A DNA stretch of 64,000 nucleotides, from contig NZ_CP107869.1 in NCBI RefSeq assembly GCF_036013645.1, positions 1,798,001 through 1,862,000 of the forward strand. Reading direction: 5' to 3'. This stretch comes from Streptomyces sp. NBC_00490. GTDB lineage: Bacteria > Actinomycetota > Actinomycetes > Streptomycetales > Streptomycetaceae. Of this stretch, positions 1 to 8,661 are shown in pieces. Position numbers and translations under genes: made by a program. The notes under the pieces are model-generated. The model did not search any database. It was not told the DNA's origin and saw only the letters and a list, made by a program, of their open reading frames with translations. Positions within the stretch are counted from its first letter, which is position 1. Each line of letters opens with the position of its first letter.

Positions 1-1391
1 CGGCCCAGGTCCCGGCTCGCCGGCTCGGCGACGGCGGTGTCCTGTCGGTCGACGAGGAGGAGGGCATCGAGTTGCTCGACCGGGCGCTGCGGACCCCTGA
101 GCCGGTGCTGGTGCCGATCCCGCTGAACCTGGGGGCCCTCGGCGGTCCGGCCACTCCGCCGGTCCTCACGGACCTGGTGCCGAAGCGTCCGGCCGCCGCT
201 CCGATCGCCGCCCCGCAGGCACCCGGCGCCTGGCGGGAGCGGCTCGCCTCCGTTCCGGCGCACGAGCGGGAGGAGGTGCTGGTCGAGCTGATCCGCGCCG
301 AACTCGCCCTGCTGCTGGGCTTCGAGGACCCGGCCGCGCTCCCCACCGATCGCGCCTTCGGGGAACTCGGCTTCGACTCGCTGATGGCGGTGCAGTTCCG
401 CAACCGGCTCAGCGCGTTCACGCGCGTGCGACTGGCGTCCACGATCGTGTTCGACCATCCGACCCTGCACTCGCTGGCCGCGCACCTCCACGACGCCCTG
501 CGCGCAGCCCTTCCGGACGCCGAGGCCGACACCGGGGGCGGTACCGGAGGCGGCAACGGCGGGGACGAGCCGTCCTCCTACCGCTTCGGCCCCCTGTACC
601 ACCAGGTCCTGCGCGAGCGCGGCCCGCTGGAGGCGATGGGGCTGCGCTACCTGGCGTCCCACGCCCTCCCGTCCTTCACCGCCGCCGAGCGCGGCCGGTA
701 CGCGGTCGACCCGGTCCGGCTGGCGCGGGGTGCGGGCACCACGCTGGCGTACATCCCGGACTACCTCACGCCGTACCATCGCGTCCCCGCCGGGCTGGCC
801 AAGCAGTTCGACGGCGAGCGCGACGTGTTCCTGCTGGAGCACCCCGGTCTCGGGGCCCGCAAGGCCGTGCCGGACAGTGCGGCCGCCGTCGTGCGGACAC
901 ATGTCGACGCGGTGGGCGCTCTGTCGTCCCAGGGGCCGGTCGTCCTCGTGGGCTACTGCGCCGGGGGCGCGATCGCGCACGCCGTGGCGCGTGAGCTCGC
1001 ACGGTCGGGGCGGCCGCCGGCCGGGCTGATCCTGCTCGACGCCCACGCGGGCGTGCTGCGCCGGGACGACGAACGGGCGCTGGCCCTGATGACCGCGGGC
1101 GCGAAGCTGCCTGACGATGTCGTCGCCGAGTTCGAGGACTCGCTGCTGATCGCCGGCGGCGGCTACGCGCGCGTGCTGGAGAACTGGGACCTCGAACCGT
1201 CCCCGGTCCCGGCTCTCCTGGTGCGGGGCCGGCCGACGGCGCAGATGCGCCGCATCGACCCCGACGGGGAGTGGCTGCCGCGCTGGCCCCTGCCGCACGA
1301 CACCGCGGACGTGCCCGGCGACCACTACACCCTCGTCCACCACGACGCCGACACCACGGCCGCCGCGATGCGCGCCTGGCTGCCGGCATGA
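1..1391 (+). CDS. Type I polyketide synthase, C-terminal fragment (KR tail, ACP, thioesterase)
   Basis: Only the last 462 residues are present; the reading frame is open from the left edge (first full codon at base 3), so the gene starts outside the window. Residues 1-45 look like the end of a ketoreductase domain. An acyl carrier protein follows, with the phosphopantetheine serine in LGFDSL (Ser codon 378-380). After a Gly-rich linker (about residues 176-189) comes an alpha/beta-hydrolase thioesterase that should release the chain. Its nucleophile elbow reads GYCAGG instead of GxSxG, so the expected serine is cysteine (codon 957-959); a likely catalytic His lies in GDHYTL near the end. The domain order marks this as the terminal module of a modular PKS or the end of an iterative one. 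The halogenase gene starts 37 bp downstream on the same strand and is probably co-transcribed. Confidence 0.93.
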   Translation, partial: AQVPARRLGDGGVLSVDEEEGIELLDRALRTPEPVLVPIPLNLGALGGPATPPVLTDLVPKRPAAAPIAAPQAPGAWRERLASVPAHEREEVLVELIRAELALLLGFEDPAALPTDRAFGELGFDSLMAVQFRNRLSAFTRVRLASTIVFDHPTLHSLAAHLHDALRAALPDAEADTGGGTGGGNGGDEPSSYRFGPLYHQVLRERGPLEAMGLRYLASHALPSFTAAERGRYAVDPVRLARGAGTTLAYIPDYLTPYHRVPAGLAKQFDGERDVFLLEHPGLGARKAVPDSAAAVVRTHVDAVGALSSQGPVVLVGYCAGGAIAHAVARELARSGRPPAGLILLDAHAGVLRRDDERALALMTAGAKLPDDVVAEFEDSLLIAGGGYARVLENWDLEPSPVPALLVRGRPTAQMRRIDPDGEWLPRWPLPHDTADVPGDHYTLVHHDADTTAAAMRAWLPA

Positions 1392-1428
1392 TCCGCCGAC
1401 ACCGCACCGGGGAAACAGGAGTTGCCGT

Positions 1429-2886
1429 ATGACCCAGGAGTACGACCTGATCGTCGTCGGCGGCGGGCCCGCGGGGTCGACCGCCGCGACCGTCGTGGCC
1501 AAGCGCGGGCACCGGGTCCTGCTGCTGGAGCGGGAGACCTTCCCGCGCTACCAGATCGGCGAGTCGCTCCTGCCCGCCACGGTCCACGGCCTGTGCCGCA
1601 TCCTCGGTGTCGCCGACGAGGTGCAGCGGGCCGGCTTCACCCTCAAGCGCGGCGGCACGCTGCGCTGGGGCCGTGACCCCGAGCCGTGGCAGTTCTCCTT
1701 CGCGATGACGCCGCGCGTGCCCGAGCCCACCGCGACCGCCTTCCAGGTGGAGCGCTCACGGTTCGACGAGATCCTGCTGCGCGGTGCCCAGCGGGCGGGC
1801 GTCGAGGTCCGCGAGGGCAGCCCGGTGCGGCGGGTGGTCGCCGACGACGAGCGGGTGCGGGGCGTCGAGTACACCGACGTCGACGGCAACTCCCGTACGG
1901 CACACGCCCCTTACGTCATCGACGCGTCCGGGAACACCAGCCGGATCCACGGCGGGGTCGGCGGTGGGCGCGTGTACTCCGACTTCTTCCGCAACCTGGC
2001 CGTGTTCGGCTACTTCGCGGGCGGGGCCCGGCTGCCCGAGCCGAACAGCGGCAACATCTTCTGCGCCGCGTTCGACGCGGGCTGGCTCTGGTACATCCCG
2101 CTGCGCGACGACCTGACGAGTGTCGGCGCGGTGATCTCCCCCGAGCACACGCCGGCCGTCCAGCGCGACGCGCGGGCCGCGTGGCGGGACATGATCGCGG
2201 CCTGCCCCGAGGTGAGCCGGCTGGTGGCGGGCGTACCGGAGGCGATTGAGCCGCCGTACGACCAGGTACGGGTGCGCAGGGACTGGTCGTACTGGAAGAA
2301 GTTCTTCTGGACTCCGGGCATGGCCCTGGTCGGCGACGCCGCGTGCTTCGTGGACCCGGTGCTGTCCTCCGGCGTCCATCTGGCCACCTACGGCGCCCTG
2401 CTCGCCGCCCGTTCGGTGAACTCCGCGCTGGACGGCAGCGTGCCCGAGGAACGGGGCTTCGCCGAGTTCGAGGCCCGCTACCGCCGCGAGTACCGCGTGT
2501 TCTACGACTTCCTGATCTCCTTCTACGACATGGAGCGCAACGAGAACTCGTACTTCTGGTCGGCGAAGAAGATCACCGAGGTGGAGCTCGGCGAGGCCGC
2601 CGCGTTCGCCGAACTGGCGGGTGGACTGGTGTCCGGCGACACCGCGGTCGTCCGTGCGGACTGGCACACCTCGGCGGCCCAACTCGACAGCGCCGTAAGC
2701 CGGTTGGCGGCCTCCGACGACCGTATCAACCCGCTGCTGTCCGCCCCGGTCGTCGGCGAGACCTTCCGTACCGGCAACGACCTTCAGGAGCAGGCCCTTT
2801 ACGGCGGCCCGCTCGACGACCCCGGCCCGGCCGGCCCCGACGGCCTGGCCGTCACACCGGACGGCCTGTCCTGGGTCAAGGCGTGA
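1429..2886 (+). CDS. FAD-dependent halogenase of the carrier-protein/phenol type
   Basis: The 485-residue product is a flavin-dependent halogenase, which uses reduced FAD, chloride or bromide and oxygen to halogenate an activated ring or a carrier-bound substrate. Seen: the FAD-binding GGGPAG at residues 11-16, ESLLP near 45, a lysine in TLKRGG (residue 74) at the place where this family has its catalytic lysine, and WLWYIP at 219-224, which fits the halogenase WxWxIP signature. A GDAACFVDP motif near 305 is the second flavin-binding element. The sequence looks closer to PltA/CndH-like enzymes than to tryptophan halogenases, so the substrate is inferred to be the product of the adjacent PKS. 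An 'aggag' ribosome-binding site precedes the ATG. The end overlaps the convergent oxidoreductase by 11 bp. No partner flavin reductase is adjacent; one is encoded at 61833-62342, but a link is speculative. Confidence 0.92.
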   Translation: MTQEYDLIVVGGGPAGSTAATVVAKRGHRVLLLERETFPRYQIGESLLPATVHGLCRILGVADEVQRAGFTLKRGGTLRWGRDPEPWQFSFAMTPRVPEPTATAFQVERSRFDEILLRGAQRAGVEVREGSPVRRVVADDERVRGVEYTDVDGNSRTAHAPYVIDASGNTSRIHGGVGGGRVYSDFFRNLAVFGYFAGGARLPEPNSGNIFCAAFDAGWLWYIPLRDDLTSVGAVISPEHTPAVQRDARAAWRDMIAACPEVSRLVAGVPEAIEPPYDQVRVRRDWSYWKKFFWTPGMALVGDAACFVDPVLSSGVHLATYGALLAARSVNSALDGSVPEERGFAEFEARYRREYRVFYDFLISFYDMERNENSYFWSAKKITEVELGEAAAFAELAGGLVSGDTAVVRADWHTSAAQLDSAVSRLAASDDRINPLLSAPVVGETFRTGNDLQEQALYGGPLDDPGPAGPDGLAVTPDGLSWVKA

Positions 2887-3799
2887 CCGCCAGTTCCCCC
2901 AGCAGCTTCCAGGTGCGGCGCCGGTCCTCCTCACCGCCGAGGTCCGTCGCGGTGAACGCCACCTCCGTCGCCCCGGCGTCCCGGTAGCGGCGCACCTCGG
3001 CGGCGACGGTCTCCTCGTCGCCGATGACGGCCAGGTCGGCGGCGCGGGTGGCACCGGAGAGGCCGATGACCCGCTGGTAGGAGGGGAACTGCTCGTAGAA
3101 GGCGAGCGACTCGGTCGCCGCCTCCCGGACCGCCTCGACGTCGGCGGTGACCACGCCGGGCACGAAGGCCACGATCCGGGGCGCCGGTCGGCCCGCCGCC
3201 TCGGCCGCCGCGGTGACGGCCGGGACGATGTGCTCGGCGAGAGCGCGCGGTCCGGCCAGTAACGGGAGGATGCCGTCGGCGAGTTCCCCCGAGACGCGCA
3301 GGGCCTGCGGGGCCATGGCCGCGACGAGGAGCGGCACCGGAGGCTCGGCGCCGCCGGGCACCGACGCGGGCAACGGCGTTGCGGCCGTGAGCAGTTCACC
3401 GTGGAAGTCGGCGGCGCCGGTCTCCGTCAGCAGGCGCAGGGCGGTCAGGAACTCGCGGAGCCGGGTGATCGGGCGCTCGTAGGGGATGCCGAAGCCGGTC
3501 TCGGTCAGGTGCTTGGTGCCGAGTGCGAGCCCGAGGTGGTACCGGCCTCCGGTGGCGGCCTGGGCCGTCTGGGCTTGGCTCGAGACGAGCAGCGGGTGGC
3601 GGCCGAAGACGGGGATCGCGGCGGTCCCGACATGCAGTCCGGGCACCTCGCGGCCGACGATCGCGGCGAGCGAGGGCGAGTCGTACCCGAAGGTCTGCCC
3701 GAACCACGCGGAGTGCAGCCCTGATTCCTGTGCCTCCCGGGCGAGTTGCACCGTGGGATCGATCCGGTTCTGGACGGGGAGTGCTACGCCGATGGTCAT
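2876..3799 (-). CDS. LLM-class (luciferase-like) F420-dependent oxidoreductase
   Basis: The product is 307 residues from the ATG at 3799. That start gives the usual family N-terminus (MTIGVALPV); the open frame continues upstream but without family-like sequence. The protein is a luciferase-like TIM barrel with the usual elements: GLHSAWFGQ near the N-terminus, LGLALGT in the middle, and a C-terminal helix region. Members use F420 or FMN to oxidise or reduce diverse substrates; the substrate here cannot be read from the sequence. It is convergent with the halogenase gene and divergent from the MFS gene, with 132 bp between the two starts. It could be tailoring or detoxification for the PKS cluster, or an unrelated flanking gene. 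Confidence 0.85.
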   Translation of the reverse strand: MTIGVALPVQNRIDPTVQLAREAQESGLHSAWFGQTFGYDSPSLAAIVGREVPGLHVGTAAIPVFGRHPLLVSSQAQTAQAATGGRYHLGLALGTKHLTETGFGIPYERPITRLREFLTALRLLTETGAADFHGELLTAATPLPASVPGGAEPPVPLLVAAMAPQALRVSGELADGILPLLAGPRALAEHIVPAVTAAAEAAGRPAPRIVAFVPGVVTADVEAVREAATESLAFYEQFPSYQRVIGLSGATRAADLAVIGDEETVAAEVRRYRDAGATEVAFTATDLGGEEDRRRTWKLLGELAVTP

Positions 3800-3931
3800 A
3801 CCCCGGGCAACCGACACGTGCGGGAGACGCATTCCTGCTCGCACATGACAAGCGTGTGAAGCGCTCGTTGACCTTGCCCCAAGGGGAGCCCGCAGCATCG
3901 GCGTACGGACCGGGCGGGCGGGGAGGCGCGG

Positions 3932-5119
3932 GTGCTGGTGGATGTACGGCCGTTGCGCGGGGCCGCCTTCAGACGACTGTGGGCGGCCGGCCTCGTGACC
4001 GGCCTGGGAGCTCAACTCACCGCGGTCGTCGTGCCGTTGCAGCTCTACGGCTTCACCGGGTCGTCCGCCTACGTCGGACTGGCCGGGTTGGTGGGCTTCG
4101 CGCCGATGGCCGTGGCCGCGCTGTGGGGAGGCGCGCTGGCCGATGTGCGGGACCGTCGGCGGGTGCTGCTGGTGACGACGGCCGGGATCGGTGTGACCTC
4201 ACTGCTGTTGTGGGCGCAGGACCGTGCGGGTCTGCGGTCGGCCGGTGTGCTGCTGGTGCTGGTGGGCGTGCAGCAGGCCCTGTTCGGCGCGAATGCCGCG
4301 GTGGGCCGGGCGGTCGTTCCGCGTCTGGTGGCGCCCGAGTCGTTGACCGCGGCCAACGCCCTGCAGTCGACGGTCGTCCTGTCCGCCGGGATCGCGGGTC
4401 CGTTGCTGGCCGGTGTGCTGCTGCCGGTGGTGGGTGCGCGGACGCTGTATCTGGCGGATGCCGTCGCCGTCTGCGCGACGGTGTGGGCGGTGTGGCGACT
4501 GCCCCCGCTCCCGCCCCTCGGCCGCACCGGGAGGAAGCGGGCCGGTGTCCGGGAGATCGCTGACGGCTTTCGGTTCGTGGCGCGGCGTCAGACCCTGCTG
4601 CTGGTGTATCTCGCCGACTTCGCCGCGCTGTTCCTGGGGTTGCCCACGGCTCTCTTCCCGCAACTGGCCCAGGAGACCTTCCGGCCGGCGGACATCGGCG
4701 TTCTGTACGCCGCTCTCTCGGCGGGCGGGGTGCTGGCCGGGCTCTTCTCCGGGGCCCTCACCCGCGTGAGCCGGCACGGCGTCGCGGTCGCGGTCTCGGT
4801 GGGCGTCTGGGGTCTGGCCGTCGCGGGGTTCGGAGTGACCGGCTCACTGGTCGCGGCGGCGGGCTGGCTGGCTCTGGCGGGCGGCGCACTTCTCGTGCTG
4901 GGCGTCTTCCGCCGCACGGTTCTGCAGTCGGCCGTGCCGGACGGGATGCGGGGCCGGCTCCAGGGGATCGACACGGTGGTGGCCGCGGGCGGGCCCCGGT
5001 TGGGCGACCTGGCGCACGGTGTGGCGGGGGCCGCCTTCGGGGCCGGCTGGGCCGTCACCGGCGGTGGGCTGCTGACGGTGTCGGTCGCGGTCGTCCTGCT
5101 CCTGCTCTTTCTCAGGTGA
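3932..5119 (+). CDS. MFS transporter, enterobactin-exporter (EntS)-like
   Basis: 395 residues beginning at a GTG with GGGAGG 6 nt upstream. The protein is strongly hydrophobic with about 10-12 membrane segments and a cytoplasmic loop near residue 200 (RTGRKRAGVREIADGFRF). The N-terminal FRRLWAAGLVTGLG and the loop ADVRDRRRVLL match the EntS-like MFS_3 family of small-molecule exporters. The position beside a PKS/halogenase edge suggests export of the product, but the family also includes general efflux pumps. The distal half has slightly lower hydrophobic regularity but no frameshift. The stop is followed within 10 bp by the TGGCACCA repeat array that precedes the next gene. Confidence 0.85.
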   Translation: MLVDVRPLRGAAFRRLWAAGLVTGLGAQLTAVVVPLQLYGFTGSSAYVGLAGLVGFAPMAVAALWGGALADVRDRRRVLLVTTAGIGVTSLLLWAQDRAGLRSAGVLLVLVGVQQALFGANAAVGRAVVPRLVAPESLTAANALQSTVVLSAGIAGPLLAGVLLPVVGARTLYLADAVAVCATVWAVWRLPPLPPLGRTGRKRAGVREIADGFRFVARRQTLLLVYLADFAALFLGLPTALFPQLAQETFRPADIGVLYAALSAGGVLAGLFSGALTRVSRHGVAVAVSVGVWGLAVAGFGVTGSLVAAAGWLALAGGALLVLGVFRRTVLQSAVPDGMRGRLQGIDTVVAAGGPRLGDLAHGVAGAAFGAGWAVTGGGLLTVSVAVVLLLLFLR

Positions 5120-5128
5120 TGCGCGCGG

Positions 5129-5156
5129 TGGCACCACGTGGCACCACCTGGCACCA
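5129..5156. promoter_or_regulatory. Operator array A: three TGGCACCA octamers, 10 bp period
   Basis: TGGCACCA occurs at 5129-5136, 5139-5146 and 5149-5156, exactly one helical turn apart, and a CGGCACCA variant lies at 5188-5195. The octamer is one version of the TGGYRCCA word found again in array B just before the ribbon-helix-helix gene. Same-face spacing is what cooperative binding by a ribbon-helix-helix protein would need. Binding is inference. Confidence 0.55.
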
Positions 5157-5262
5157 CTCTGCGCTCGCAATGACGCCGGAATCCGCGCGGCACCACCGTC
5201 AGTCAGATAGGCGTCACCGCGTTATCGCAGGTCAGACCCACCAAGCAACGAAGTGACGCCAC

Positions 5263-5316
5263 TGGCGCCACGCAATGGCTTGCACGTGGCGCCACTGTGG
5301 TGCCATGATGGCGCCA
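5263..5316. promoter_or_regulatory. Operator array B: TGGCGCCA/TGGTGCCA octamers up to the start codon
   Basis: Perfect TGGCGCCA palindromes lie at 5263-5270, 5287-5294 and 5309-5316, and TGGTGCCA at 5298-5305. The last three are exactly 11 bp apart, and the final octamer ends on the A of the ATG at 5316. A repressor bound here would cover the promoter and start of the ribbon-helix-helix gene, so autoregulation is likely. Confidence 0.6.
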
Positions 5317-5828
5317 TGGACCTCACCCCGTATGTCGACAGCCTCCGCCGCGAACTCGCGGTGGCCGCCGAAGCCGGTGGCGACGAAGCCCGCGAGCTGG
5401 CGGAGCGGCTGACCGCTCCCCTGGAGTCGGCGACTCGGCTGACCATGCTCAACGTGCTCTCCGCCGCGATGGACGAGATCACCCGCGATCTCGCCCCCGG
5501 CTCGGTCGACGTACGGCTGCGCGGGCTCGACCCCGACTTCGTGGTGACACCGCCGCCCACCTACGGCGGCGCCCCCGCGGAGCCGGCCGCGCCCACCGAA
5601 CCGCTCAGGGCCCCGGCCGACGGTGACGAGGGCGGCACCGCCCGGATCAATCTGCGGCTGCCGGCCCACCTCAAGACGCGCGCCGAGGAGGCCGCGAGCC
5701 GCGAGGGCCTGTCGGTCAACGCATGGCTCGTGCGCGCTGTGTCGGCCGCGGTCGACGGCGGCACCCGGCCGCGTACGACGGAGAAGACCCAGACCCTCGG
5801 CCAGAGCTTCACGGGCTGGGTGCGCTGA
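5316..5828 (+). CDS. Ribbon-helix-helix (HicB/Arc-like) regulator
   Basis: 170 residues from the ATG at 5316. An upstream in-frame start at 5253 would put the operator repeats inside the gene and is not favoured. Residues 1-75 are a helical domain of unknown function. A Pro/Ala-rich linker (78-107) is followed by a C-terminal ribbon-helix-helix DNA-binding fold: the strand ARINLRLP (109-116) and two helices to about 147, with the typical GLSVNAWLVRAV. Databases often label such proteins HicB-type antitoxins, but no HicA toxin gene is adjacent. It is followed by DUF4097 and DrrAB-type genes on the same strand, so it is best read as the local regulator of that operon. It probably binds the phased octamers upstream of its own start. 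Confidence 0.85.
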   Translation: MDLTPYVDSLRRELAVAAEAGGDEARELAERLTAPLESATRLTMLNVLSAAMDEITRDLAPGSVDVRLRGLDPDFVVTPPPTYGGAPAEPAAPTEPLRAPADGDEGGTARINLRLPAHLKTRAEEAASREGLSVNAWLVRAVSAAVDGGTRPRTTEKTQTLGQSFTGWVR

Positions 5829-5922
5829 CCGCACCCGCGCCCGGCCCCAGGACATCGACACCGCACCCACACCACGTCCCACCAGCGGGGACGCCTTGAA
5901 GACCCAAGAGGACGGGACAGTC

Positions 5923-6765
5923 ATGCCTTCTTTCGACACTTCCGAACCGATCTCGGTCACCGCGCACGTGGGGGCCGGTTCCCTCCAGCTCACCGCGGGC
6001 GACCGCACCGACACCGTCGTGGAGGTGCGGCCCCGCGACCCGAAGAAGGACAAGGACGTGCGGGCCGCCGAACAGACCGAGGTCGTGTACACGAGCGGGG
6101 TGCTGACCATCAGGACGAAGGAGCGCCGCCTCGTCGGGCCCAGCGGCGCCGTCGACGTGACGGTCGACCTGCCCACGGACTCGCACGTGGAGCTGACCGG
6201 CTCATGGATCCAGGTGCTCGGCGAGGGGCGACTCGGCGAGGTCCGCGTGAAGACCTCCACCGGTGACGTCCGCCTCGACACCACGGGGCCGCTCCAGCTG
6301 AACGTGTCGCACGGCTCGATCACCGTCGACCGGGTCGAGGGCGAAGCCGAGTTGACCACCAGCTCCGGCAACCTGCGTGTCGGCGTCGTCGACGGACCCG
6401 CCGTCCTGAAGAACACACACGGCACCACGACCGTCGGGGCCGTGACCGGCGAGCTGCGGGTGAACGGCGCCAACGGCGGCATCGACATCGCACGCGCCGA
6501 GGCGTCGGTCACCGGCACCACGACCAACGGCCACCTCCGTGTCGCCGAAGTCGCCCGCGGCGAGGTCCGGTTGGAGACCTCCAACGGCCCCATCGAGATC
6601 GGGATCCGGCAGGGCACCGCCGCCTGGCTCGACGTCAGCTCCAACCGTGGCCAGGTACGCAACTCGCTCGCCGCCTCCGAGGCCCCGGAGCAGGCCGAGG
6701 ACACGGTCAAGGTCCACGCACGGACCAACTGGGGCAACATCGACGTCCTCCGCGCCAAGGTCTGA
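5923..6765 (+). CDS. DUF4097 beta-strand-repeat protein
   Basis: 280 residues from ATG 5923 (an in-frame TTG at 5896 is possible). The protein is built from short repeated beta-strands of about 18-20 residues (for example TSTGDVRLDT, TSSGNLRVGV, TTNGHLRVAE, TSNGPIEIGI), which stack into a right-handed beta-solenoid typical of DUF4097/DUF4098. There is no signal peptide or membrane segment, so it is probably cytoplasmic. In Streptomyces such genes commonly sit between a ribbon-helix-helix gene and a DrrA-type ATPase, as here; the role is unknown. It lies 94 bp after the regulator and 85 bp before the ATPase gene, compatible with one transcript. Confidence 0.85.
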   Translation: MPSFDTSEPISVTAHVGAGSLQLTAGDRTDTVVEVRPRDPKKDKDVRAAEQTEVVYTSGVLTIRTKERRLVGPSGAVDVTVDLPTDSHVELTGSWIQVLGEGRLGEVRVKTSTGDVRLDTTGPLQLNVSHGSITVDRVEGEAELTTSSGNLRVGVVDGPAVLKNTHGTTTVGAVTGELRVNGANGGIDIARAEASVTGTTTNGHLRVAEVARGEVRLETSNGPIEIGIRQGTAAWLDVSSNRGQVRNSLAASEAPEQAEDTVKVHARTNWGNIDVLRAKV

Positions 6766-6850
6766 CCGCCGCCTGCCCTGCCTGTCAGACCAGCCGCTCA
6801 CCTCGCTCTCCTTCCCCGCCTTCTCCTTCACCCTTCGATCGGAGGGCCCC

Positions 6851-7843
6851 ATGCCTTCTTCTGTCATGCCCACGCCCAGGCAGGACGGCGGTCACCCGTC
6901 GCCGGCCGCCGTCTCCGCCATCGGTCTGCGCAAGTCGTACGGCGACAAGGTCGTCCTCGACGGCATCGATCTGCACATCCCTGCCGGTTCGGTGTTCGCG
7001 CTGCTCGGGCCGAACGGCGCCGGCAAGACCACCGCCGTGAAGATCCTGTCCACGCTCATCACCGCCGACGGCGGGCAGGCCCGGGTCGCGGGCCACGACG
7101 TCGCCGTGTCACCGGACGGGGTACGGGCCGCGATCGGTGTCACCGGGCAGTTCTCCGCCGTCGACGGTCTGATCACCGGCGAGGAGAACATGCTCCTGAT
7201 GGCGGACCTGCACCACCTGCCGAAGCAGGAGGGACGTCGGGTCGCCGCCGAACTCCTGGAACGGTTCGACCTCACCGAGGCCGCGAAGAAGCCCGCCTCC
7301 ACCTACTCCGGCGGCATGAAGCGCCGACTCGACATCGCCATGACCCTCGTCGGCGGTCCGCGGATCATCTTCCTCGACGAGCCGACCACAGGCCTCGACC
7401 CCCGCTCCCGCCACACCATGTGGCAGATCATCCGCGCGCTGGTCACGGACGGGGTCACCGTCTTCCTCACCACGCAGTACCTGGAGGAGGCCGACCAACT
7501 CGCCGACCGCATCGCGGTGCTGAACGACGGCAAGATCGTCGCCGAGGGAAGCGCGGAGGAGCTCAAGCGGCTCATCCCCGGCGGGCACGTCCGGCTCCGA
7601 TTCACCGACCCGGACGCCTACCGGAGCGCCGCCGACGCGCTGCGTGAGGTCACCCGTGACGACGAGGCGCTGGCCCTGCAGATCCCCAGCGACGGCAGCC
7701 AGCGCGAACTGCGCTCCCTCCTCGACTGGTTGGACGCGGCCGGCGTCGAGGCCGACGAACTGACGGTCCACACCCCCGACCTCGACGACGTGTTCTTCGC
7801 CCTCACCGGCGACACCGACAAGCCCAAGGAGTCCGTCCGATGA
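6851..7843 (+). CDS. ABC transporter ATP-binding protein, daunorubicin-resistance (DrrA) type
   Basis: 330 residues from ATG 6851, preceded by GGAGGG. Walker A is GPNGAGKT at 53-60, the ABC signature SGGMK at 153-157, and Walker B IIFLDE at 172-177, followed by a Thr-rich D-loop region. A C-terminal extension (about 250-330) of the DrrA type ends in DLDDVFFALTG. It should power export of a hydrophobic compound through the permease encoded next, whose start overlaps this stop by 4 bp (ATGA). The substrate may be a self-made antibiotic or a general toxin. Drr-type pairs are common in Streptomyces outside antibiotic clusters, so linkage to the PKS is only inferred. Confidence 0.93.
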   Translation: MPSSVMPTPRQDGGHPSPAAVSAIGLRKSYGDKVVLDGIDLHIPAGSVFALLGPNGAGKTTAVKILSTLITADGGQARVAGHDVAVSPDGVRAAIGVTGQFSAVDGLITGEENMLLMADLHHLPKQEGRRVAAELLERFDLTEAAKKPASTYSGGMKRRLDIAMTLVGGPRIIFLDEPTTGLDPRSRHTMWQIIRALVTDGVTVFLTTQYLEEADQLADRIAVLNDGKIVAEGSAEELKRLIPGGHVRLRFTDPDAYRSAADALREVTRDDEALALQIPSDGSQRELRSLLDWLDAAGVEADELTVHTPDLDDVFFALTGDTDKPKESVR

Positions 7844-8631
7844 GCACCCTGTCCCTCGCCGTCCGCGACTCGTCCACGATGCTGCGCCGCAATCTCCTGC
7901 ACGCCCGCCGCTACCCGTCGCTCACCCTGAACCTGCTGCTCACCCCGGTCATGCTCCTGCTGCTCTTCGTCTACATCTTCGGCGACGCGATGAGCGCCGG
8001 CATCGGGGGCGGCGGGGCGGACCGCTCCGAGTACATCGCGTATCTGGTGCCCGGCATTCTGCTGATGACCATCGGCTCCACCACGATCGGCACCGCGGTG
8101 TCCGTCTCGATGGACATGAACGAGGGCATCATCGCCCGCTTCCGCACCATGGCGATCCACCGCGGGTCGGTACTGATCGGGCACGTCATCGGCAGCGTGC
8201 TGCAGTGCGTTGCCAGCGGGATCCTCGTCGGGGTCGTCGGGGTGGCCATCGGGTTCCGCTCCGTCGACGCCACCGTCCTGGAATGGATCGCCGCGCTCGG
8301 GCTGATCGCGCTCTTCGCCCTGGCGCTCACCTGGATCGCGGTCGGCATGGGCCTGTCCAGCCCGAACCCCGAGGCGGCGAGCAACAACGCGATGCCGCTG
8401 ATCTTCCTGCCGCTGATCTCCAGCACCTTCGTCCCGGTGGACGCGATGCCGGGCTGGTTCCGGCCCGTCGCCGAGTACCAGCCCTTCACCCCGGCCATCG
8501 AGACCCTGCGCGGACTGCTGCTCGGCACCGAGATCGGCCACAACGGCTGGCTGGCCGTGGCCTGGTGCCTGGGCCTCACGGCGCTCGGCTACTTCTGGTC
8601 CAAGTCGCTCTTCGACCGCGACCCGAAGTAG
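7840..8631 (+). CDS. ABC-2 type permease, DrrB family
   Basis: 263 residues, translationally coupled to the ATPase gene through ATGA. About six membrane segments are visible (for example near 27-47, 64-85, 110-135, 140-165, 180-200 and 235-255), with the family motif around LVPGILLMTIGS and a conserved region near NPEAASNNAMPLIFLPL. It forms the membrane channel of the DrrAB-type exporter, probably as a dimer with two ATPase subunits. A strong hairpin terminator follows 31 bp after the stop, so the operon ends here. Confidence 0.92.
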   Translation: MSTLSLAVRDSSTMLRRNLLHARRYPSLTLNLLLTPVMLLLLFVYIFGDAMSAGIGGGGADRSEYIAYLVPGILLMTIGSTTIGTAVSVSMDMNEGIIARFRTMAIHRGSVLIGHVIGSVLQCVASGILVGVVGVAIGFRSVDATVLEWIAALGLIALFALALTWIAVGMGLSSPNPEAASNNAMPLIFLPLISSTFVPVDAMPGWFRPVAEYQPFTPAIETLRGLLLGTEIGHNGWLAVAWCLGLTALGYFWSKSLFDRDPK

Positions 8632-8661
8632 GGGCGACGACTCGCCCCACTGCCCACCGGA

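Noticed and set aside
5129..5156. CRISPR or telomere-like short repeats
   Set aside because: Only three 8-mers at 10-bp spacing next to an RHH gene, better explained as operators.
5316..5828. HicAB toxin-antitoxin module
   Set aside because: RHH domain is HicB-like, but no HicA-type toxin gene is adjacent.
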